Assembly: GCA_028288775.1 (NCBI GenBank) | Contig: JAQGHP010000049.1 | Coordinates: 1-12,309, forward strand | DNA from: Phycisphaerales bacterium | GTDB taxonomy: Bacteria; Planctomycetota; Phycisphaerae; Tepidisphaerales; Tepidisphaeraceae | Length of the DNA stretch: 12,309 bases | Direction: 5' to 3' | In this document: positions 1 through 5,857 of the stretch, in pieces | How the letters are laid out: each line of letters opens with the position of its first letter | Position numbering within the stretch: position 1 is the stretch's first letter | The notes under the pieces: model-generated | What the model was told of the DNA's origin: nothing | The model's input: the letters and a program-made list of their open reading frames with translations, nothing else | The model's database searches: none | Translations under genes and position numbers: made by a program

Positions 1-335
1 GCAAGAAGAAACAATCCGTCCTGCCACGTGACCATCATCGATCCGAACGGCAGCGGCACCTTTGCGGTCCACGGCGTCGTCGTCAGCCATTTCCTGTAGC
101 CCGCATGGTATGCCGGGTGATGCGCCATGATCCGCCACATGCCCGCGACGATGCAAAACCCGACCAGAATCGCGCTCTGCGGCTGACGGAAGGCCTCCAG
201 AAGCTGCGGGGTCTCTTCAATGTGAAGCCGACGAAGGGTCTGCCATTGAACGAAGTCCCATCCGAAATACAGACAGGCCATGTTCGCAATAACCCAGGCC
301 GGCATCGGCAACAAAGGGCGCACGAGCTTTCTCAT
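1..335 (-). CDS. ABC transporter permease, N-terminal part (runs off the window)
   Basis: This minus-strand frame opens with ATG at 335-333 and stays open for 111 codons to the window edge. Its ATG overlaps the TGA of the ABC ATPase as ATGA (335-332), a classic translational-coupling arrangement, so the two are co-expressed. The protein starts MRKLVRPLLPMPAWVIANM and has hydrophobic stretches at about residues 7-27 (with many Trp/Phe/Tyr) and about 52-64. The W-L-T-T-T-P-W motif near residue 83, followed by a K-x-PLPFGS segment, resembles permeases I know from planctomycete ABC-2-like exporters; that likeness is from memory. The role as membrane partner of the ATPase is inferred mainly from the coupling. 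The substrate cannot be told. Only the first part is visible, so the family remains open. Confidence 0.7.
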   Translation of the reverse strand, partial: MRKLVRPLLPMPAWVIANMACLYFGWDFVQWQTLRRLHIEETPQLLEAFRQPQSAILVGFCIVAGMWRIMAHHPAYHAGYRKWLTTTPWTAKVPLPFGSMMVTWQDGLFLL

Positions 336-1108
336 GGCTTCCCCTCGAAATACCGTTCGATGCGGGCGGCGGTGCGCGGGCTCACCAGCCGCTCGTAGAC
401 CTCGTCGAGCGGGCCATCGCAGCCGGCAAGGCGGCGCAGCCCCTGCATCGTGTCGCACGCCAGAATCATTCCGTCCCGCAGGATCGCCACGCGGTCGGCC
501 ACTTCCTCGACCAATTCGGGGACGGGCGTGGCCATGAGGATCGTGCGGTCGCGCAGTCCGCGGTGGTGCAGGAACAGGCGCTTGAGCGCGAGGATTCCCG
601 ACGGGTCCATCCCTCCGGCAAAGGGCTCGTCCAGCAACATCACCGGCGCTTCGCTCACCAGCGCCCCGGCCAGCGCAAGCTTCTTCCGCTGGCCGGTGGA
701 GCAGGAGGATGCGGCCTGGTCCGTCTGGGGCGTGAGGTCGAACAACTCCAGCAGCCGGGGGATGTGCTCCATCAACCGGTCGTCGTGAATGGAGTAGAGC
801 CGCCCGATGGCCAGCAGCCATTCGCGCGCGGTTTGCACCCGCGGCATCCACGGGTCGGCCGGCAGATAGACCACCTGCCGCCGAATCGCCAACTCCTCCT
901 CCGGCGAGCCGCGCCGGCGCTTGCCGTCGATCTGCACGTAACCGCTGAGCGGCCAAAGCGCCCCCGCGGCCACCGCCAGCAGCGTGGTTTTGCCCATCCC
1001 GTTGGGGCCCATCAGCGCGACGATTTCGCCGCGGCCGACGGTAAGGTTTACGTGCCGGAGAATGGGTCGAACGCCGTAATGGTGGCTTACGTCAACGACT
1101 TCAATCAT
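332..1108 (-). CDS. ABC transporter ATP-binding protein
   Basis: A 258-residue nucleotide-binding domain of ordinary length for a single-domain ABC ATPase. Walker A is GPNGMGKTT (residues 34-42). The signature is a variant, STGQRKKLALA (137-147), in place of LSGGQ. Walker B is VMLLDEP (156-162) with catalytic Glu161, and the D-loop is GGMDP (165-169). The Q-loop region reads YLPADPW and has no obvious Gln. At the H-loop the expected Thr-His is Thr-Pro (194-195, context ILMATPVPELVEE), so the usual switch histidine is absent. The start at 1108 has an SD-like GGAG (1118-1115) 6 nt upstream. It should power export through the coupled permease at the cytoplasmic membrane. The short C-terminal tail after residue 230 has no recognised domain. 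Family certain, substrate unknown. Confidence 0.93.
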   Translation of the reverse strand: MIEVVDVSHHYGVRPILRHVNLTVGRGEIVALMGPNGMGKTTLLAVAAGALWPLSGYVQIDGKRRRGSPEEELAIRRQVVYLPADPWMPRVQTAREWLLAIGRLYSIHDDRLMEHIPRLLELFDLTPQTDQAASSCSTGQRKKLALAGALVSEAPVMLLDEPFAGGMDPSGILALKRLFLHHRGLRDRTILMATPVPELVEEVADRVAILRDGMILACDTMQGLRRLAGCDGPLDEVYERLVSPRTAARIERYFEGKP

Positions 1109-1154
1109 GGTTCACTCCGCGCGGGAGGGTACGTGCGGGATGTAAGACGGGGCC

Positions 1155-1160
1155 ACTATA
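1155..1160 (-). promoter_or_regulatory. Possible -10 element of the ABC operon
   Basis: Read on the minus strand, TATAGT lies 46 nt upstream of the ATPase start and matches the sigma-70 -10 consensus at five of six bases. No good -35 stands at 16-18 bp, so this is tentative. Confidence 0.25.
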
Positions 1161-1202
1161 ATCGTGGGATATTCGCACACTCGTGGGGAGCAAACAAATG
1201 GA

Positions 1203-1263
1203 AATCCGAATTCCGAATCCCCGAAACCCGAATCAAATCCGAATGACGAAATCCGAATTCGGG
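1203..1263. repeat. Degenerate heptanucleotide array, unit ANNCCGA
   Basis: About eight head-to-tail units: AATCCGA, ATTCCGA, ATCCCCGA, AACCCGA, ATCAAATCCGA, ATGACGA, AATCCGA, ATTCGGG. Most are exactly 7 bp; one has a 1-bp and one a 4-bp insertion. The array sits between the divergent ABC operon and sucD and does not look coding. Units are imperfect, so it is old or was built by slippage. Function unknown. Confidence 0.7.
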
Positions 1264-1298
1264 AGCATTGGCCTTCAATTTCAAAGTCTTCAACGGAC

Positions 1299-1338
1299 GG
1301 AGGGTGGACCGGCGGTCCGACCGCTACGCGAGGAGCGG
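1299..1338. repeat. Structured dispersed repeat, copy 1 (hairpin module)
   Basis: The 32 bp at 1299-1330 match 11749-11780 at 29 of 32 positions. Both copies can fold the same stem: GGTGGACC (1303-1310), loop GGC, GGTCC (1314-1318), one bulged base, ACC (1320-1322). The loop and the bulge hold all three differences, so the paired bases are fully conserved between copies. A second small stem, CCGCT (1321-1325) with AGCGG (1334-1338), overlaps the first by two bases. A 7-bp repeat array follows directly, as repeat tracts also flank copy 2. This looks like a REP- or MITE-like element; no transposase is present. Confidence 0.65.
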
Positions 1339-1357
1339 AGCGTCGATTGCAATTCGC

Positions 1358-1413
1358 GCATTTTGCATTCGTCACTCTTCACTCTGCATTCTGCACTTTG
1401 CACTCTGCACTGA
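1358..1413. repeat. Degenerate heptanucleotide array, unit (G/T)CACTCT
   Basis: Eight consecutive 7-bp units in strict register: GCATTTT, GCATTCG, TCACTCT, TCACTCT, GCATTCT, GCACTTT, GCACTCT, GCACTGA. On the opposite strand the unit reads TGCANAG, the same unit seen at 9559-9614 and at both ends of the repeat at 11721-11826. It lies just upstream of the putative sucD promoter. Not coding. Confidence 0.75.
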
Positions 1414-1435
1414 CCCCTGAACCCTGACCGCACTC

Positions 1436-1464
1436 TTGCCCGCCCCTCCCGCTGCCCCTATTCT
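1436..1464 (+). promoter_or_regulatory. Putative sucD promoter, very close to the start codon
   Basis: TTGCCC (1436-1441) and TATTCT (1459-1464) are 17 bp apart and each matches its sigma-70 consensus hexamer at four of six bases. The -10 ends 9 nt before the sucD ATG and no SD site is present, so transcription would begin at or within a few bases of the ATG (leaderless or nearly so). Inferred from sequence only. Confidence 0.4.
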
Positions 1465-1473
1465 TTCCCGCCT

Positions 1474-2379
<906 letters not shown>

Positions 2380-2472
2380 CGGTATGTCGGATCGCGGCGA
2401 TGCTTTAGTGGCCAAGGGCGGAAGAACACTGATCCCCGAATAGGACGAAGTGCGGGAGCAGGGCGCGGTCCA

Positions 2473-2673
2473 TTAAGACATTCCATCCCATCGCTCCGGA
2501 TCCTCTTCTCCTCGCTCATTCGCCCCGCGTGCCATCTCGCGTGCGGGCGATTGTGAAGCGGCCTTGCGCGGCTTCTCATCGGCCCAAATTTCCAGAAATG
2601 AACCAGCGCTCGCCCGCGGGGGGAAGACGGCGACGTGATGGTTCCGGTCGGACGCTGCGTCGTGGGTAGGCAT
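2473..2673 (-). CDS. Possible small hypothetical protein (66 aa)
   Basis: The minus-strand ATG at 2673-2671 is preceded by AAGGAG (2685-2680) with a 6-nt spacer, one of the best SD sites in the window; this decides the start, although the frame stays open further upstream. The product begins MPTHDAASDRNHHVAVFPPR. It has a short hydrophobic patch (about residues 21-30, SAGSFLEIWA), then a charged, Lys/Arg/Glu-rich tail ending WDGMS. There is no signal peptide, membrane segment or domain that I recognise. It is convergent with sucD and divergent from the antitoxin gene. It could be a chance frame in GC-rich DNA; the SD site is the main reason to list it. Confidence 0.38.
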   Translation of the reverse strand: MPTHDAASDRNHHVAVFPPRASAGSFLEIWADEKPRKAASQSPAREMARGANERGEEDPERWDGMS

Positions 2674-2821
2674 CGGGGTCTCCTTGGGGACGGCGGACGC
2701 TCCGAAATCTATCACTGACTTGAGGGACAGGCTGTCAGGAAATTCGCAAACGGGGTATCGCGGGCATGGAGCGGTTCCGAATATGCGGAAGGGGACGGTT
2801 GTGTCGGCAGGACGAGTTTGC

Positions 2822-2850
2822 TTCACGTCATCGCGCGAAAGGCGTACACT
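2822..2850 (+). promoter_or_regulatory. Putative promoter of the toxin-antitoxin operon
   Basis: TTCACG (2822-2827) and TACACT (2845-2850) are exactly 17 bp apart, each a four-of-six match to the -35 and -10 consensus. Transcription would start near 2857, leaving about a 30-nt leader with an SD site before the antitoxin ATG. Plausible but unproven. Confidence 0.35.
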
Positions 2851-2886
2851 CTGATCGGGGTCGCCATGGAATGTCGGAGGCAAAAC

Positions 2887-3195
2887 ATGAATGCCGTGCG
2901 TATCCGGAAGCATTTGGACTCCCATGTTTTGGACTTGCCCGAGATAGCGGGGATGGTCGGCAAGACTGTGGAGATTATTGTCCTGGAGGACCAGCAATCG
3001 GCGGCCGCGGTGGAGCGCGGCGCCTGGAATTCTCCGACGATTAAGGAGCAGGCCGCCGCTCAGGGGACTCGGCCACTTCAGGACTTCAATTCGATTGTCG
3101 GCGGTTGGCCCGAGGACCAGTTGGACGACGGATTTGAAGCGGCATTAGACGACCGCCGCCGACAGGAAATTGTGACCCCACTTGGGGACGATTAA
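2887..3195 (+). CDS. Antitoxin of a PIN-domain toxin-antitoxin pair
   Basis: A 102-residue protein. The ATG at 2887 is chosen over upstream in-frame starts because GGAGG (2876-2880) lies 6 nt before it and because family-like similarity begins there. The N-terminal half reads as a short antitoxin-like fold: IRKHLDSHVLDLPEIAGMVG (10-29), then KTVEIIVLE. This D-S-x-x-L-x-LPE...GKTVEI pattern recalls small antitoxins that I know beside planctomycete PIN genes, but I cannot name a Pfam family with certainty. The C-terminal half, with GGWPEDQLDDGFEAAL, is acidic and probably wraps the toxin. Its TAA shares one base with the toxin ATG (TAATG, 3193-3197), so the pair is translationally coupled. It likely neutralises the toxin and represses its own operon. 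Confidence 0.75.
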   Translation: MNAVRIRKHLDSHVLDLPEIAGMVGKTVEIIVLEDQQSAAAVERGAWNSPTIKEQAAAQGTRPLQDFNSIVGGWPEDQLDDGFEAALDDRRRQEIVTPLGDD

Positions 3196-3584
3196 TGGAA
3201 GCGGTCTTACTCGATACGAATATTGTTTCGTATCTACTGAAGTCCGACACACGGGCGGCGCTTTACCGGAAACATCTAGATCAAAAGCTCCTGTGCATTT
3301 CCCACGCGACCATGGCGGAACTGTATCGGTGGCCGATCGTCCGCAATTGGGGGCAAGCCAGCACGGACCGTCTAAAGCAAGCTGTAAGGGCGTACACTCT
3401 GGTTGCGCTGGACGAACAGACTTGTGAGCAATGGGCGCAGGTCGTGTCGATCAAGGGTCGCCCCATTAGTTACCACGACGCTTGGATCGCCGCCACAGCC
3501 CTGCGCCACGGCTTGCCGCTCGTAACACATAATCGCAAGGACTTTGAATTTATACCGAGGCTCAACTTGATTTCCGAGGCATAA
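3195..3584 (+). CDS. PIN-domain toxin, VapC-like ribonuclease
   Basis: A 129-residue protein with the PIN acidic set in the usual order and spacing: Asp7 in VLLDTNIVSYLL, Glu42 in MAELYRW, Asp95 in SYHDAWIAATAL, and Asn113 or Asp116 in LVTHNRKDFEF. Length is typical of VapC. Such toxins are metal-dependent RNases that cut tRNA or rRNA and arrest growth; the target here is unknown. It starts inside the antitoxin stop codon and has no room for its own promoter, so it depends on translation of the upstream gene. All key residues are intact, so it is probably active. A hairpin follows 25 nt after the stop. Family call firm, target not determinable. Confidence 0.92.
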   Translation: MEAVLLDTNIVSYLLKSDTRAALYRKHLDQKLLCISHATMAELYRWPIVRNWGQASTDRLKQAVRAYTLVALDEQTCEQWAQVVSIKGRPISYHDAWIAATALRHGLPLVTHNRKDFEFIPRLNLISEA

Positions 3585-3609
3585 CGACTTTTGGGTGCCG
3601 GCTCGGCAA

Positions 3610-3635
3610 ATGAATGGCGTACGGGCGCCACTCAT
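3610..3635 (+). terminator. Hairpin downstream of the toxin gene (possible terminator)
   Basis: ATGA-a-TGGCG (3610-3619), 6-nt loop, CGCCA-c-TCAT (3626-3635): nine pairs with one A-C mismatch. It lies 25 nt after the toxin stop codon. No U-tract follows, so it is either a weak intrinsic terminator or an mRNA 3'-end stabiliser. Confidence 0.35.
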
Positions 3636-3716
3636 GCGGCGCAGAACTTGCTCACTTCTTCTCAGTGTCTAGGCCGCTGCTTGAAGCGATAAAGGCCGCA
3701 CCAACGAGGAGAAGCC

Positions 3717-4286
3717 ATGGCCCGCGAAAAACCCAACCGTTCGAAATCCCCGGCCAGTCAGATCGGGCGGAGTAAACCGTCGCCGGGGTTCGAATCGCAG
3801 ACGCCGCCGGAGTTAACTAACCGTTCTCATCCTGTAGCGGCGGGGGAGGAAGTTTCGGTGCCCGGTGCCGGCGTGCTCAAGAGCGGAGCCGACGCCGGAC
3901 CGATCGAGAGCGGCTCGCAGGATTTACATGATTTGCCGTACCCGGGGCAGAGCGATCCACACGCGCCGAAGAACGCGCCGGGGGCACGGCGACCGGGCAC
4001 GACCGTTTCCGGCGTTCCGTCCGTTCCCGCCCACGGCGGCATCAATGCCCCCGCGCCCGGCGGGCAGGCGACCGAAACCGGGCCGACCACGGAATCAGGC
4101 CTGACCCCATTCGATCTTCCCACCGGGCCCGATGACGCGGGTGTGCCGGAAGGGGCGAGTGAAACCCTTGCGCCGGAAATCCACGACCCCAACTACTCCG
4201 CCGCCCATCGCGAACGCGAACGCGATGGGCCGGTGGATCCGTCCGTCCTCGATCCGGATCGGGATGCGGAAAGCGGACGATCGTGA
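3717..4286 (+). CDS. Hypothetical disordered Pro/Gly-rich protein
   Basis: A 189-residue frame whose ATG has a good SD site, AGGAG (3707-3711), 5 nt upstream. The product is rich in Pro, Gly, Ser, Asp and Glu, contains no Cys or Trp, and has no hydrophobic stretch long enough for a signal peptide or membrane span. It should be largely disordered. The start MAREKPNRSKSP is basic; the C-terminus (HRERERDGPVDPSVLDPDRD) is highly charged. I recognise no domain. The intergenic run before it and the convergent PAP2 gene after it suggest a single-gene unit. The reverse strand also stays open here, so coding is supported chiefly by the SD site and frame length. A cytoplasmic linker or stress-type protein is possible, but that is a guess. 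Confidence 0.55.
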   Translation: MAREKPNRSKSPASQIGRSKPSPGFESQTPPELTNRSHPVAAGEEVSVPGAGVLKSGADAGPIESGSQDLHDLPYPGQSDPHAPKNAPGARRPGTTVSGVPSVPAHGGINAPAPGGQATETGPTTESGLTPFDLPTGPDDAGVPEGASETLAPEIHDPNYSAAHRERERDGPVDPSVLDPDRDAESGRS

Positions 4287-4357
4287 GATTCCAGATTTGA
4301 AATTGAGATTGGGTTCCCGTTAGCGTGCGCCGCCGACTACGCAACGTGGAACACGCG

Positions 4358-4927
4358 TTACGCGACGTGAAATACCCGCACGGCCCCGTATGCCACCGCA
4401 TACCCCAGCGCGATCCCGCCCAACACGTCGCTGGGCCAGTGGGCGTCCATGACGTAGCGGAGCACGGCACACAGTAGCGCCAGCGTCCAAAACGTAATCG
4501 CGGCAGGGGGATAGAGAACCGCAAGCATTACCGACAGTGCCACTGCACATGCGCTGTGGCTGGACGGGAAGCTCTCCCGGTAGTTGGCGTGTTTCCAACT
4601 AGGGCCCAGGAACTTCCCGGCGTTCTCGCGGCCGGGGCGCACGCGGCTGAGCAGCCGCTTGACGAGCGTGGCGATCACCGCCGCCGCGGTAACGGCAATG
4701 ATGATGACGACCGCCGCCTTGCGGCGATCCGGGTTTTTCTCGAGCTGCCAGACGAGCAGGGCGGCGATGCCCGAGCAGACGAACTGCCCGTACTGCGCGA
4801 GCCAGCGGGTTTCGCGCTTCACGTCGCCCTTGAATGTCAGCGCAAGCGTCGTCGGAAGGCCGCGCCGCTCGAGCACCATCATCACGGCGCACCCGGCCAC
4901 CAGGCATGTAAGTAGCGTCACGCTCAT
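4358..4927 (-). CDS. PAP2-family phosphatase, membrane
   Basis: An integral membrane phosphatase of the PAP2 (type 2 phosphatidic acid phosphatase) superfamily, about 189 residues from the ATG at 4927. All three catalytic motifs are present: KRLLSRVRP (K-x6-RP), FPSSHSA (the PSGH motif with Ser for Gly) and RYVMDAHWPSD (R-x5-H-x3-D). Hydrophobic helices precede the first motif and follow the second. Such enzymes remove phosphate from lipid phosphates such as undecaprenyl pyrophosphate or phosphatidate. The frame extends upstream to 5017, but that would overlap the end of the DUF2071 gene and add a non-hydrophobic lead, so 4927 is preferred; no SD site is clear for either. It lies 43 nt after the DUF2071 stop on the same strand and is probably co-transcribed with it. 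Confidence 0.85.
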   Translation of the reverse strand: MSVTLLTCLVAGCAVMMVLERRGLPTTLALTFKGDVKRETRWLAQYGQFVCSGIAALLVWQLEKNPDRRKAAVVIIIAVTAAAVIATLVKRLLSRVRPGRENAGKFLGPSWKHANYRESFPSSHSACAVALSVMLAVLYPPAAITFWTLALLCAVLRYVMDAHWPSDVLGGIALGYAVAYGAVRVFHVA

Positions 4928-4970
4928 CGAGTGGCAGAAGGTACGGGAAACGCGGGAAAAAGAAATGGCC

Positions 4971-5702
4971 TCACACCCGCGTCGGTAGCCACGCCAAGAC
5001 ATCGAGGTACTTCGCAAAGTGCAGGACCGGCGGGATCTGCGGCAATTTGATGCCGATTTGCTCGGTCATCGCGATAGCCTCAATCTCCGCCTCCGCGGGT
5101 TGCAGGGGCCAAGGCGCGTGGGCGATGTCGCCGCGCGAGACGCGGCCCCTTGCGTCCGCGGCGTACAGGCACAATCGATTGGTGAGGAAATCGTCCAGAT
5201 GGCCGGGGGTGCTGCCGTACGGGTCTCCGGTGGGCTGATAACGCACTCGCAGGCTGGCCGGCGGGGCGTTTCGGTGCGTGCGGGTGCTGGAGTAGTGGAT
5301 CGAACCGCCGCGGGCGTCGGCGGACATCGCGGCATCGAAGTAGGGAAGATGAAATGCGACGCGGGCCGCGCGGACGGCGAGGCGGCTCGCCGCGTCGAGG
5401 CTGAAGAACCAGACGCCGGGCCGGCCGCCTGCCTTGACGTACGTGCGAACGTTCAACTCCGGGAACGCCGACAACCGCGGGATTGGCGGTACGAATCGCG
5501 GCCGCACGCCGCTCATCCGGAACGGCACCACCCCGATCCAAGCCTCCCCCTCAAACGTGTCGATCTCCAGGCCCGGCGGGATCAACTCTCGCATCGCTGC
5601 GATCGGTACGGGCCAGTGCATAAACAGCAGGTCGTGCCAGCGCATCCCCATGATCCATGGGCCGGTACGGGCGAGGGGCCGAGTTTGATGTACGTCGCAC
5701 AT
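4971..5702 (-). CDS. DUF2071 (YqjF-like) family protein
   Basis: A 243-residue protein matching DUF2071 throughout. Family landmarks are WHDLLFMHWPVP near residue 22, the LIPPGLEIDTFEGEAW segment, VPFRMSGVRPR, SAFPELNVRTYV, GVWFFSLDA, and near the C-terminus WPLQPAEAEI and LHFAKYLDVLAW. DUF2071 proteins have an acetoacetate-decarboxylase-like fold, but their reaction is not established; YqjF-type members are annotated as uncharacterised. The ATG at 5702 is kept because residues just before the WHDLLF block (TRPLARTGPWIMGMR) also look family-like. There is no SD site. It is the first gene of a minus-strand pair with PAP2 and is divergent from the SUMF1-like gene, across about 155 bp. Confidence 0.9.
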   Translation of the reverse strand: MCDVHQTRPLARTGPWIMGMRWHDLLFMHWPVPIAAMRELIPPGLEIDTFEGEAWIGVVPFRMSGVRPRFVPPIPRLSAFPELNVRTYVKAGGRPGVWFFSLDAASRLAVRAARVAFHLPYFDAAMSADARGGSIHYSSTRTHRNAPPASLRVRYQPTGDPYGSTPGHLDDFLTNRLCLYAADARGRVSRGDIAHAPWPLQPAEAEIEAIAMTEQIGIKLPQIPPVLHFAKYLDVLAWLPTRV

Positions 5703-5857
5703 GAGTTTTTTGACATGGAAATCGTCGGTGGCAATCCAGCCAAACGCAAGCTAATGTAAGCCGCAAGAACCCCGGCCCTTGGGGGGGCGTCGCAGTGTGC
5801 TCGTATTTGACTTACGATTTAATCGGCACCTCGCTCGATTGACAATGGGAAGTCGGA

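Larger units (their letters stand above)
2380..2886. other. Intergenic stretch between sucD and the toxin-antitoxin pair
   Basis: About 500 bp with no plus-strand gene that I trust. It holds one possible small minus-strand gene (2473-2673) and a short dyad GACAG-G-CTGTC (2726-2736). Near its right end is a candidate promoter for the antitoxin gene. No intrinsic terminator is evident after sucD. Confidence 0.5.

Noticed and set aside
563..1246. Long plus-strand open frame opposite the ABC ATPase
   Set aside because: It is antisense to a gene with clear Walker motifs and its composition (Arg, Gln, His, Pro rich) is typical of a shadow frame in GC-rich DNA.
1203..1413. CRISPR-like array
   Set aside because: The repeats are 7 bp and contiguous with no spacers, so this is not CRISPR.
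2818..2886. Upstream in-frame start for the antitoxin (adds MLHVIARKAYTLIGVAMECR...)
   Set aside because: It lacks an SD site and would start before the putative -10, and the good SD site at 2876-2880 points to 2887.
2473..2997. Full 174-codon version of the small minus-strand frame
   Set aside because: It would start inside the antitoxin gene without an SD site; only the 66-codon part has a supported start.
2841..3401. 13-bp direct repeat GGCGTACACTCTG at 2841-2853 and 3389-3401
   Set aside because: About one 13-bp repeat pair is expected by chance in 12 kb. The first overlaps the proposed -10 and the second is coding sequence, so no shared role is indicated.
5019..5759. 246-codon plus-strand open frame opposite DUF2071
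   Set aside because: Antisense shadow. The DUF2071 match on the other strand covers the whole region.
5839..5844. TTGACA as a -35 box for the SUMF1-like gene
   Set aside because: It lies only 13 nt before the ATG, leaving no room for a -10 upstream of the start.
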